Shown here in pieces: positions 26,150-36,790 of a stretch of DNA of 64,000 nt. The stretch is from Isoetes taiwanensis (lineage: Eukaryota > Streptophyta > Lycopodiopsida > Isoetales > Isoetaceae), in contig JAJEKV010000337.1 of assembly GCA_021234155.1 (NCBI GenBank), positions 248,001 to 312,000 of the forward strand. The letters run 5' to 3'. Numbering within the stretch: the first letter of the stretch is position 1; each line of letters opens with the position of its first letter. Made by a program: the position numbers and the translations under genes. The notes below the pieces were generated by a model. The model searched no databases. It was given only the letters and a program-made list of their open reading frames with translations, and had not been told where the DNA came from.

Positions 26150-26262
26150 ATTGTATACGGGTAAGGTAGTTGGGAAGGGATTCCCTGTTTGTCCGATGGC
26201 TGATGCAACTGGCAAACAAGAAATCCCTTCCCAACTACGCTACCCTTACAACAATATCATAG
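26150..26262. repeat. Hairpin with 17-bp perfect core arms (MITE or small-RNA-like)
   Basis: GTAGTTGGGAAGGGATT at 26166-26182 is the exact reverse complement of 26222-26238. Weaker pairing extends inward (CTGTTTG with CAAACAA) and outward (ATACGGGTA with TACCCTTAC), giving arms of roughly 45 bp around a short loop. The shape suits a MITE or a pre-miRNA-like transcript; the arms match no plant miRNA I know. Confidence 0.72.
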
Positions 26263-26523
26263 TTGGGGAGATTTTTTGGTTCTGTTGACAATCACGACTA
26301 TGCCTAAGCGTGAAACATCACAGATCACGGCTACTAAGGTCAGAGCTATGGCTTTTCCTAAAGTAATTGCTTCTGAAAAGCAAGTTACGAACACATAAAT
26401 GCGATATAATCGGAACCGCGGTCTCTAAGCTTCCAGAACACATCCGGGATATAAAGCGAACACGTTTCTAAACTCCGGCGACCTATTCAATGTCAAGCCT
26501 CGAAAGGTAAAAAAAAATTCGAT

Positions 26524-26591
26524 CTTCACCAATTGAACCGGTGCTGATTATCATTCTCTTCACCAATTGAACCGGTGCTGATTATCATTCT
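26524..26591 (+). repeat. Exact 34-bp tandem duplication
   Basis: The unit beginning CTTCACCAATTGAACCGG occurs twice head to tail (26524-26557 and 26558-26591). Confidence 0.95.
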
Positions 26592-27727
26592 GTGCCAATT
26601 ATCGTTCCAGGATTTTGGCAAATGCGACAAGGCAATAACAAAATACACCACAAGAAGAAAAATCAACCCAACTATGATATTGCCATGGTCTTTCCGCAAA
26701 TAGGACTCAAAAAAGAGCATTTTTACCTTCTTTTCTTACATATAATTTAGTGAATACGCTAGATTCCAATACCAAATATCTACCCTATGAATTTTAATCC
26801 GGAAGCAGGCTTCGAAAAAGACGGAGTTAGTCTCCTAAATTTCCGGTTCATCTCCTTAATTTCCGCTCCAGGTTTGAACAAGCCGGAAGCTGGTTCCAAG
26901 AAGAAAAACAGTCACCTGGCGATCTACATGCTATTGAATAACAAGAGTAGCAAATTTCTGGAAAATTTATAAAAGTGCCGGGGAATTTTATTAGGTTAGT
27001 ACAGTCAGATTTCCAATTTACTTTCAAAAATGCTAGTGATGGTGACCATACGAGCAGGGGCAGTGCAGTTCATAGGCTCGTCAGTTAGAGAATAGGACGG
27101 GACCCAAAAAGCAAAGAGAGAGTGAGATTATCAGCTAAAACCAGGGACGCCTCCATCCATTGATTCTAAACTAGTTTACCTTCAAAATTTTGAAATCGAT
27201 GGCTTTTTACCTGTTAATTTATAATGGAAACAGCGTTTCCAGTTCAAGTCTGTAAGTTCCAGTAGTTGCTTGTTGAAGGCGGCAATTTTTCTGGTAGACT
27301 TAACCCGGGGATTTCGAAGCCTGTCCGGAAGGCCTGAAATCCAAGCCTAGCCATCGCTCTGAACAAGTCGCATCCCCAGCATTATGTTGGCATTAAATAT
27401 CAACACCAACTAAAGAGTTGCAAAGTGGATCAAAACTAAGAAGACCTAAATAAAGCCTTTACCAGAAATGCCAAATTACTAAAATTAAGATACTTAAAAG
27501 TCCACATCCATATCGTAATCTAGTACTCAGAAAGAACTCTAATTTGTTAATTTCCTTTAGTTTCAAAGTGCATAGTGATGGAAAATCATATGTTGCAATT
27601 GCAAATCATCTGAATTTCCAGGCTGCAGCTACCCTTTTTTACTGTTAATCCAGACTTTTTATACAGATATTGGCGTTAATGCGGGTTGTTGATTTTGGAT
27701 TACTATTACATTAAACATTCTAGTTTG
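26592..27727. other. Downstream region of the minus-strand five-exon gene
   Basis: No coding motif. The part nearest 27727 would be the 3' UTR of the gene ending at 27728. The rest is ordinary intergenic DNA. Confidence 0.5.
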
Positions 27728-30573
27728 CTATCTTCCAACTGGTTGTGAAACTGAAGCAGCAGCTTGAGGTTGTTTGACTGCAAGATGAGTGGGTATGACA
27801 GGTAGGAGGTAATTTCCAAATAGTGAATCGACTTCTTTATAACTACCTGTTGCACCAACTGTCTTCTGGCGAAGGACTGCTGCACGTCTTTGTTGTAGTC
27901 GAAGATCTTCTGTATGCTTCTGACCAGCTGTTGGATCTAGCCTCCGAACACCCTTCATTGATAATCATCTCCTGTTACACTCTTAACCATCAATAACTTA
28001 CAACATGATGGCTGGAAGTACCTCACTACGCCGCCCTAGTGGTCGAGCATCAATAGGCGCAGGATTCGGAATGTGCGATCTGACACGCACACAGAACTTT
28101 GAATGATAAGAATGGGGGCAAACAAGAATGATAAGAATAAAGGCACACCATTACCTTCCAAACTTTGCCAATCCAGGTGTTGCACCGGCTGTTGTATGTG
28201 TTGGATGCTCCAATTGTGTATCTGCTGGTTCCTCAGTGATTAGTAAGATTGACATAATAGTATGCAATTAAAAGGCGCTAGAGAAAAGAACCTTTAATAC
28301 TTGACCGACTTCTTTCCCTCTCCCGAAAACCTGCAGAACCAGGAATACCGATATTTCCACTGGGTGATGAGGGATTACCATAAGACCCACCTGCTGGTGC
28401 AGCACTCTCCCGCTTTATCCTGCTTCAACAACAAAAACATAGGTTAGGGGATCTATTGAACAAGAAAACTAAATGCAGGCAATGACCTTCAACTTTATTC
28501 CACTATTAAAGATATTGAGACAATGCAACATGGGGTCATCCATTAGCCAAAGTTTTGCACATAACCTTACCAAGTTAATAACAGGTTATTTATTTAGAAA
28601 TAGGGATATCTGCAAAACTTTTATTCTTTCTTATGCCATTGTCTCTAACCGTAATGGAGGTATTATGCCCTATTCAGCAGGTGGTATCAATCCTTGCCAC
28701 ATTCCGAAGACCCAAAAGTAGTTCCAACAAATTCCACCAAAATTAGCCACGAATATAATATTCCATCTCTGGATTTATCTTATTAATTCTAAGAGATTCC
28801 GACTAAGTGAATAGTCCACATGATCCGCCCCAGCATGCTTAGGACGAAAGGGTAAAATGAATCTGCTATTTTGACCAGATTCAACAACTAGTGCATACCA
28901 AATCTATGAATGCCCATCATGCTTTGTATCTTCAACCTGGTTCACCCACACTGCATCTTAAAGAATCTATTCATTTTTCTGCCAATACAGGAATGAAATG
29001 CAGTGTCTGCCTCACGTGTTATCACCATAAAGGCCAAGCTTCAAGACTAACTTGCAGGACTTCATGGCTGCATTGTGTCTTGTTAAACCATGCATAGTTT
29101 GCAATTGCAAGTTGAGATGAAACTCAAAAAAGTTATGTCTAGACGGTTAGGGAGCAGGCCTTGGAATGAAATTCTACCTGGTCTGAACTGAATCTCATGA
29201 GGTTCCGCTCCTGGTTGAGACATATGTTGAACGAGTTAATTGTACTATATTACATATATCTCCAGCACCCACATGTTTTATTTTAGGAATCATACTATTT
29301 GCCGAGCAGTTGCATGTTTCGCTGCAGCATAGCCACCCCATACTATGCACTGATCCTCCCAGCAAGACCTACTAATACATATTGTAATTTAAATAAGGTT
29401 TAAATATGCTGCTATAAGCACAGAAGTAAATTCTATTCTTCAGTGAGGATTTATCCTTGCCACATTGAATATACTCAAACAAATTCTTCCCTTGCCAACA
29501 TGCTCTGAGATTACAATGTGGCATATAGAGCATGCACGCAAATATATTCCTCATCCTTTTTAAACATGTCTCAAGGGAAAAATAGTTGGAGGGATGAAAT
29601 ATTGCTACTAGATATAGAAATCTAGCAAGAAGACAAACATAAAGTTCAAAACTGAAGCTCGCATTAGAACAATAAGGCATTTGCAGCCAGCAAACTTGAT
29701 GTAGCACCCTGTCCTTTAAATCAATCTTCGCAGAAATGGGCTTTCAATTGTGGACCATGTCCAAGACCTTTAAATTTATATGCTCCTGGCCCAGGAACCA
29801 GTTCTTCACGAGGGCTCAAAAACTCCATCCCCATTAGAAATGCTACTGCGTCATTACATGTTGTCTTCAAATGCCTGTATCTGCTGGACCTGTACTTGCA
29901 GCATCTTCAGGAAATTGAATATGCAGGTGTGTTAGTGCGAGTGTCTGCTTTAGAAGTATATGTTCCAGGACCAGGCACTTAATTGCCATGCCCACGAGCA
30001 CTCTCTGGAGACCCATGTCTGCTTTCAGGATGTATAATCCTGGTCCAAATGTATGTCCCTTTACTTTCTTATCGAACCTCCCTACAGTGGTAATCGTGCA
30101 ATCTGCTAAATGTACTTGCCAATGCCCTTTATCAATCTTACACTGCTCCAGCATAAAAAAGAAAGGAAATTAACTTGTTTGGGGTCTATAAAGGAAATAT
30201 GGCCTATTGATGATATTGCTTAGGAAAACGGATTACAAAATGGTGCACGAGACAAACTTAAAAACGTTATTAACAGCGTTAATATACCATAGCATAGACA
30301 AAGCTAGCTCTAGTTAGAAAAAAGCGGAGCCATTCGCGGTAAAGAGCGCATGTCTCAGGAGTAGATTTGAACTCATTTCAGTACAAAAAACATGAATCCC
30401 ACAGAAAAAAGAAGAAAAAAAAGAGGGGAAGGGGGGACTTACGAAGCAGTTTTGACGAGGCGACGACGGAGAGGGGGCTGATGCTCTGAAGAAGAAGAAG
30501 AATCTACTGCTGCAGATGAAGATGCCGGAGACGAGGAGGGAGAAGCGATTCTTGGAGAGGCTGGTGAATCCAT
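27728..30573 (-). CDS. Five-exon gene, 206-residue protein of unknown function
   Basis: Exons on the minus strand: 30573-30443, 28419-28292, 28224-28155, 28079-28002 and 27941-27728. All introns are GT-AG and all phases join, giving 621 bp with one stop. The start is supported by an in-frame stop just upstream (30634-30636). The protein opens MDSPASPR and has a Ser/Pro-rich stretch (residues 10-30), then LRRRLVK (35-41), a Gly/Ser-rich region with RERERSRS (about 75-82), and a charged helix-like part (KHTED..LQQRRAAVLRQ) before SLFGNYLLPVIPTHL and an Ala/Gln-rich end. Basic, low-complexity and with SP sites, it may be nuclear; that is inference. I do not recognise the family. The acceptors of exons 3 and 5 are weaker choices: an ORF start four codons upstream of exon 5 reads VRRLDP and may be part of the true exon. 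The first intron (2.0 kb) holds a SHIPPO fragment in the same orientation. Confidence 0.62.
29735..30150 (-). pseudogene. SHIPPO / sperm-tail PG-rich repeat (ODF3/STPG-like) fragment
   Basis: On the minus strand three Pro-Gly blocks occur in a row: HTFGPGLYILKAD (PG core at 30049-30032), VPGPGTYTSKADTRTNTPAYS (core at 29975-29958) and ELVPGPGAYKFKG (core at 29795-29778). GRFDKKVKG precedes the first block. PGPG.Y followed by a PAYS-type tail is the hallmark of SHIPPO repeats, which occur in axoneme-associated proteins such as ODF3. The first two blocks are in different frames, and a stop (GHGN then TAA) lies between them, so this stretch cannot be translated as it stands. No start, end or splice sites are clear. 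It lies wholly inside intron 1 of the five-exon gene. Presence of the family suits a plant with flagellated sperm. Confidence 0.6.
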
Positions 30574-30622
30574 TAGGGCTACAGAAGAAATGTTGGGTTG
30601 CCTGGGAGAAAGAAGCAGGGTT

Positions 30623-30640
30623 CGATAAATTATTTAAGGT
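30623..30640 (-). promoter_or_regulatory. TATA-like element of the five-exon gene
   Basis: On the minus strand CTTAAATAATTTATCG lies about 50-65 bases before the start codon at 30573, a suitable place for a TATA box with a short leader. The judgement is by composition and position only. Confidence 0.3.
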
Positions 30641-30777
30641 AAATTAACCAGGAAATTTACCAGTGTGTTTTAGTGTGTCGGATTTCCTTACTACATACAA
30701 AATGTCTGGTTTCCTAGATTTTGGGCCTTTTCACAAAAGGTTTGCTGTAGATGTTGCTAAGATTTTGGCCAAAGGTT

Positions 30778-31020
30778 GGGTTGGGTGGTTGTCTTTTTTG
30801 GGTTGCCCCTAAGAGGGCAAGCCCTTGTTGAGGTGGGTTTGTGGCATATTCTAGGCATATGCCAGTATATGCCTAGAATATATCAATGACTGCTCCAAAC
30901 CCATAATAGGTCAAACTCGATTTGCCCTGTTTCTAGAGCAAACCCACTGAAAACTGCTAAGGGAGCCTGCCCGAGGCCCCAACCGGGTATTTTGCCTGGG
31001 TTTTTGGGGCTGGGTTTTCT
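30778..31020 (+). repeat. Palindrome-bearing repeat, copy 1
   Basis: Begins GGGTTGCCCCTAAGAGGG. At 30845-30882 it has the palindrome CATATTCTAGGCATAT - GCCAGT - ATATGCCTAGAATATA (15 of 16 pairs), then TGACTGCTCCAAACC, a GCCTGCCC(G)GAGGC phrase and ACCGGGTATTTT. It is related to 33381-33590 and 33583-33720. It belongs to no repeat class I can name. Confidence 0.8.
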
Positions 31021-33380
31021 TCCTATTTCGTGAGTGTCTATTTCTTTGGGCTTGATTGATTCTCCGCTGTGGTGGATAATGCTTGTCCAGTCCCGTGAAC
31101 TTTCAGTTCAACAAGTATAAAGATTAGAAAGCGAGGAGAAATGAAAACGCGGAGAAATTTTCCTATCAATGCATGTTTTTGTGGGTAACTGGTAGAATAA
31201 AAGCTCAAATCGGGAGGATCGGCCCAAATCGAATGCCATGACAAGAGATGAAGTAATCCTTTCTCCCAGAGGAAGACCCTTTGGCGATACCATAACCATG
31301 AAATGGAGCCAAATCAATGCGGATCTATTGTGTTCCAACGGATAAATGCCCCGGTGCATGTGGTAGCGACCCCAGTTCATTGCATGTTAGAAATTGCCCG
31401 TAGATTTTGTGCCTTTTCTTTGGTTTCTTGCCAATGTAGGAGATTAACCTAAAGATTGTCCGCTTGTACTTGCGGATGTTGCTTTTGGCAAGACACAGGA
31501 GTTGTTGAGGAGTGATTAAAGTTTTTCTTACCGACAAACCAAGATAACCATTCTTCCGGGTGTGGTTCGGGGGAGACACCGGATGGTGATTCTGCAGAGA
31601 TAAAAAGGTTAGGCTTGATACTAGTCTATAGAACCTCAGTGGTCATAATTGCGGAGGAAGTTCGAATTCATTTATATGATCAAAGATCGGGCCTCCCGCC
31701 TTTGTATTGATTCAACTTTAATACTTCCGGTTTACAAGGGATGATTAATGAATTTATAAAGGTGGTAAGAACTTGAATGGCAAGTCCGAAAAAGTATTAA
31801 CAATCTTTACTCTTTTAACTTTCTAGTAATGATTTGACTGAAAAATGGGGCGTTTCAACAGATCGGGGATTGGTTTTGATCGATGGAAAGCATGGCGGAG
31901 TTCCTTCAGCCAATTAGGTCACAAAGTGGGAACCATCAAGATAATACATTTTTCTTTCAACGTATATGATTACATTGAGTTTGTGTATATCATATGTTTG
32001 TGGAAATGTAAGCTTGCAAAGGGTGGCTATTTTTTGCAAATCTTTGTTGAAAGTGTTAGCAGCGTAGAAAGTTTAATTAGTCTAAAGCTTTTGACTCTTG
32101 AATGAGAACAGGTTCCTGAGAAAGTAAAAAGCTTTTGATCCTTGCATGAGAAGGGGTTCCCGAGCAAAGTAAATTAAGTGTAAAATTCCATCTTCATTTA
32201 GAAGTCATCATTAAGTGATTTCTTGTAAGATTTTCAACAGGTGTACATTATGTGTTTTGGTGCTTAGCAATGTGTTTGGTGTAATGTGGTTCCGATTTAA
32301 TTGCATCTTCGTTTGTGGAAGCTTATACTGACCTAAGCATCATAGACATTGGCTCGATACTTGCATCGAATTGCGAGAAGCTTATCAGACCTAAGCGTTA
32401 TACATGTTGGATTTGTGATCTAAGAGACAAAATGAATCTCTTTTTCTCGTTTAATTGCTTTATGTTATGTATTTAAAACATTGGTGGCATGGAAGTGGAA
32501 ACGATGAAGACTATCTTCTGAGGAAATGCCAATGGTACCAACATTCTTAAAAGTAGATAAGTTTTGAAACCATATTTTGTTTTGAAATCTATGTGATGAT
32601 GTGGTCAATCTTCTAATGTTAAATTGCAGCTGCTAAAACCTCCTTTGGGGCAACGTTTTTCTTGAGACCATGTAAGACATCATATATAACATAACAAAGG
32701 ATGGAGCAAGAAAAGCCACCCGGGAAGAAAAAAAAAGAGGCAAAGGTGGTGAAGCCACCAGGGAAAGAAGTCAAGAGGCAAAGGTGGTGATCGGAATGAA
32801 ACAGGAGGAGGGGCAACAATTGTGGGAACTTGAAAGCCAAAATATGAAGCCATTGTTGTCCTTCCACATCGAAAGCGTGGTCATGAAACCGGACATGGCC
32901 CTTTTTCCAAAGAATCATATTGGGCATCGGGGTTTTCAAGAAGAATGCGAGAGGATTTCAAGGATCATCCCATAATAATGAGTTTAAGGTGTTGTACACA
33001 ATATGCTCTTTTCATGCGGATTATCTGCAATGAGAACTTCCTTGTGTGGGGAAATTGGTACAATGTTTTTCAAATTTCCACGAGGTTTTTCTATTATTTT
33101 CCGTGTTATCATGATCATCCCTGTTGATTTTCAATGTCATGTATACCTTTTAGTTCTTCCCCTTCGCACCACTTTTTTTCTTTCTAACTACGTGATCGAT
33201 CATTGTACTTTTTGTCTCATATTCCCTTCGCTTGATTTTTTGTCTAATTTTCGTGGGAGGGGCTTTACACCGTAAAAGTTTGATTTTTTTGTACTATGTA
33301 ATTTTGCATGGGAAGGGGCTTTACACCCCCCACTTTTGTCTCATTGTACTTTTGTCTCATATTCCCTTATGCTTGATTTT
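31021..33380. other. No gene recognised
   Basis: On the minus strand 31038-31579 has three overlapping frames of 68-90 codons; one, starting MNWGRYHMHRGIYPL, has a protein-like composition and may be a transposon remnant, but no motif is diagnostic. At 32715-32790 a GCAAAGGTGGTGA phrase is repeated in a purine-rich patch. The remainder is featureless. Confidence 0.45.
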
Positions 33381-33590
33381 TGGGTTGCCCAAGCCCTTGT
33401 TGAGGTGGAGTTTGTGGCATATTCTAGGCATATGCCAGTATATGCCCAGAATATGTCAATGATCGCTCCCAGACCATAATAAGGTTGTAAACTCTCGGTT
33501 GCCCCTGTTTCTGTGACACCACTCTGGAAACGGGCTAACCAGAGCCTGCCCCGAGGCGAGCTAGCTCCAACTGGGTATTTTTGGGTTGCC
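33381..33590 (+). repeat. Palindrome-bearing repeat, copy 2
   Basis: Starts GGGTTGCCCAAGCCC. Its palindrome at 33418-33455 has the same left arm and spacer as copy 1 and one mismatch in the right arm (ATATGCCCAGAATATG). The GAGCCTGCCCCGAGGC phrase and the ACTGGGTATTTT end are shared with copy 1. Confidence 0.82.
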
Positions 33591-33720
33591 CCTAGGGGGG
33601 AAAACCCTTGTTTATGTGGGCTTTTGGCATATCCTAGGTATATGCTAGAATATACCTAGGATATGCTGTGACTGCTCCAAACCTACTCTTACCTGTAAAC
33701 TCTGGTCACCATTCTTGTTG
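33583..33720 (+). repeat. Palindrome-bearing repeat, copy 3
   Basis: Follows copy 2 almost head to tail (GGGTTGCCCCTAGGGG). The palindrome at 33628-33665 has arms CATATCCTAGGTATAT and ATATACCTAGGATATG around GCTAGA, with 16 of 16 pairs. Compared with copy 1, two positions changed in the left arm and both partners changed to match. The copy then keeps TGACTGCTCCAAACC and stops. Confidence 0.82.
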
Positions 33721-33773
33721 AAGTTGGGGTGTAGGGAACTGGGTTTGCCGGCACCGCCAAGCATTAGAGCGAG

Positions 33774-33839
33774 CCCCTTCTTCCAACACGGTCCCACACT
33801 GGTGTTTTATGGGAATTGAACCGGTGTTGGAAGAAGGGG
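33774..33839. repeat. Hairpin with 16-bp perfect arms
   Basis: CCCCTTCTTCCAACAC at 33774-33789 is the exact reverse complement of 33824-33839, with a 34-bp loop. CGTGTTGGAA appears once more just after it. This may be a small foldback element or a structured transcript. Confidence 0.75.
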
Positions 33840-33840
33840 G

Positions 33841-35325
33841 ACCTCGTGTTGGAATCACCGGCCCGTTTTCCGATTAATTGCATCGAACCTAATAATTATC
33901 CGCCCGACTCATCGCCATCGGAAGGAGGTGAAGGCTCTCTCGAGGTTAGGTTTTATGCTTATGTTTTGTTTTGATTGATGTGCTTCACTAATCTTCCAAT
34001 TCTCTACCATGGCGGTGCATTAGCCAAACTAACTCATGTGCTAACTTGTCTACCAAATCTTGAACTTGTTAGAACCTTGTATAAAAAGTCCGTTTAGTCA
34101 AATCCTCTAGAACTCACGAAAACCGGGAGGAAGGAATTAAGTGTTTAAAATCAAATATGTTCGGGTTTGTGCTCATTCTTTTTGCAAATTCGAGGATATG
34201 AATCTTAATTTGTTTGTGCCCCCGTTTTTTGAGCTTGTACCAAGGATTTGGTGATGGAGAATCGAAGCATCTTCTACTTGTTAGCAAAGACTTGTCTTTA
34301 TATAAGTTCCATTTATTAAATTCTTTAAGCTTGGAAGGCTAGGACAAGGAATCAGGTATAAACACACATATTTTCTGCCCTCAATATTATCCTGAATGCT
34401 AGTTATTGAATCTCATTTTTTAGTTCACAACTCATTGATGTGCTACTGTATAAAGATCGTTAAACTTGTTAAATATTTTCTTTCAAGCTCCTTTCTTTGG
34501 ACCGTTTTAAAGTCACAAGTCCTTTTTTATCTTGGTGGGCAATACATTCATGTTTAGTTTCTTCTAATTCCTGCTATGCAATTATCCAATCGCAAACAAC
34601 ATCCACCCTCTTTGGGAAAAAGCAAAAGAAACCGGGTATGCTTTTCGGTTCTTCGGGTATGCTAAGAATATGCCATAAGATGCAGAAGCTTGGTAAGTTC
34701 CTTTATTTATAAACTCTGTAAGGATAAAACCAACAGCAACTACTTATATAGTTAGATAAGTTGCAAGTGCGTAACAATTAGGCAAGTAGGCTGCGCCATT
34801 TGTTTTAATCGTTACTTCGCTTTTGCTCTATGATGGAAAGGAGGTGCAAAAGTTTTTTTTTCGTCACGGTTTATTTTTAGACCAGCCATAGTTTCCAACA
34901 TGCATTGCTACACTAAGACAACGTAGTATCCGTGTGGATGGAGATTATAAACCATGTGTGATGCGTGTTCATGCGCCATAATTATATGAGGATGGGTGGG
35001 TGAAATGCGACTCTGACAAGACAACATGTATCAATGGCAACTCCATTGATATGCACCGACAAATTGATATGCTATTGTCCAAAAGGAAATTGATTGAAGT
35101 GCATTATATGTTGTGTAAAGGGAGATTATAGACCCATGTTGATGCGGTTGATGCGCCTGTAATTATAGGGGATGGGTTGATGCGTGTTGATGCTGTGAAA
35201 TTATATTCTTATGCAAAGTTTCTTGTTATGGCCAATAATTTCTAATGAGGATTGTTTATGCTACATGCATGTGCAAGATATGCTACAACGTCCATTAAGA
35301 TTGTAGATAGTGCCTTTGGCATTCT
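33841..35325. other. No gene recognised
   Basis: AT-rich. Loosely repeated phrases (GGAGATTATA.ACC, TGATGCG.GTT.ATGCGCC..AATTATA) occur at about 34935-35020 and 35115-35210, a diverged local duplication. No coding motif. Confidence 0.5.
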
Positions 35326-35461
35326 ATAATATGTCCTTTGCTTTCTTGTTAGGTCTGGTTCTTTTCTTCACATATTGTTTAAGATGATGGTCAATAATAT
35401 GTCCTTTGCTTTCTTGTTAGGTCTGGTTCTTTTCTTCACATATTGTCTAAGATGATGGTCT
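35326..35461 (+). repeat. 68-bp tandem duplication
   Basis: Two nearly identical units, 35326-35393 and 35394-35461, each starting ATAATATGTCCTTTGC, with one clear T/C difference (ATTGTTTAAG versus ATTGTCTAAG). Confidence 0.95.
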
Positions 35462-35934
35462 GAATGACCTATGTCAATTCTTTTATAAATTTGAAAAATT
35501 ACAAAGTGTTGGAAATCACGTTTGAGAATTATAGTTCTCTTTAATATTGTTAAAAGAGACTTTTTGTATGCTAGTTATATCTCAGCTAGTTTAGCTTAAT
35601 TATGAACTTTGGTTTTTGTAATCAACATTGGTAAAAAATTTATTTGATTGCATTTTATTGCCAATGTATAAAGCACATGATAGTTCCATACTATGGAAAG
35701 TGAGGTTTTGGTGCTTTTAACATATTCTGTATTCTATATTGTGGAACAAAAATGGCCTAAACAAAAGTGGGCAAATTGCCAAGCATATGTTAACCATGGT
35801 GCTTATAAAAGTTCGTAAACACAAAACACAATTTAACAATATTTCCCAGTTCAATATCTCAATTTTTAAAACTTAAAAATACAAGATCAAGACCACCTTG
35901 CACTAAGTTGTTTTTACACATCATGGAATGCAAT

Positions 35935-36790
35935 AATTGATAATTGCAGGATTTTCTCGGCATGATCAAGTCCACCTTGCACTAAGTTGTTTTATATATG
36001 CATCTTAATGGATCCATGAGCAGTCTGAATGGAGATGACATTTCCTATACCCCTGAGGTCAATATGGAAAATACACTTATTGATGTATATGCTAAATGGG
36101 GTAGCTTAAAGAAGGCAATCGGGGTCTTTAATAATTTGCAAAATAAAAAGGATGTAGTGTCTTGGGGAATAATGGTATCAGGATATGTTGAAAATGCTGA
36201 GGATAAATTGGCACTGGAATGTCTTGAGGGGATGCATAAAGAAGGAAAGAGCCCAATAATGTTACATTCATTATGACCTTGAAAGCATGTAACACAGGCA
36301 AGTGCATTTATGAACAGGTTAGTGTAGGCATCAGTCCGACTTAGCAACTGGAAGTACACTTGTTGACATGTATACTAATTGTGGGCACTGCGGGGAGGCA
36401 TATGGAGTCTTTTGATTGATTAAAAAATCGTAATGTTGTGTCATGTAATGCAATGATTGCAGGCTATGTTCAACATGAACAAGACCATTTTGCTTAGAGT
36501 GCGTCAAAAAGATGCAATATGATGGTATAAAGCCTGACAAAGTAACACACCTAAGTGTCCTGAAAGCATGTGGGAGCATTGGTAGCATAGAGAAGTGCTC
36601 TTTGCTTTCATGAAGGTATCATTGAGATTGGGCTATACTATGATAATGTTGTGGAGTACAATTTGTTGACATGTATGTCAAATGTAAGAACACAGGCGTG
36701 GCATACAAAGATTTTCAAACATTGCCAAATAGAAACCTTATGACTTGGAATGCAATAATTCTGGATATGCTCAAAAAAATGTGAAGGCTT
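35935..36790 (+). pseudogene. PLS-class pentatricopeptide repeat (PPR) pseudogene
   Basis: Successive PPR blocks read across several frames: NTLIDVYAKWGSLKKAIGVF with DVVSWGIMVSGYVE (36068-36198), then TLVDMYTNCGHCGEAYGVF near 36358-36411, NVVSCNAMIAGYVQHEQDHF near 36432-36495, GIKPDKVTHLSVLKACGSIG near 36525-36585, DMYVKC near 36668 and NRNLMTWNAII near 36730. These are the P, L and S motifs of organelle RNA-binding editing/processing factors. The longest intact frame (35998-36276) covers about two repeats; shifts and stops break the rest, and no E or DYW end is readable. The wording of the motifs resembles the large intron-poor PPR families of ferns and lycophytes. A phrase at 35883-35995 (CAAGTCCACCTTGCACTAAGTTG type) is duplicated at its 5' edge. 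Confidence 0.85.

Noticed and set aside
31038-31579. Minus-strand frames resembling a transposon protein
   Set aside because: They look protein-like, but three frames would be needed and I saw no diagnostic motif.
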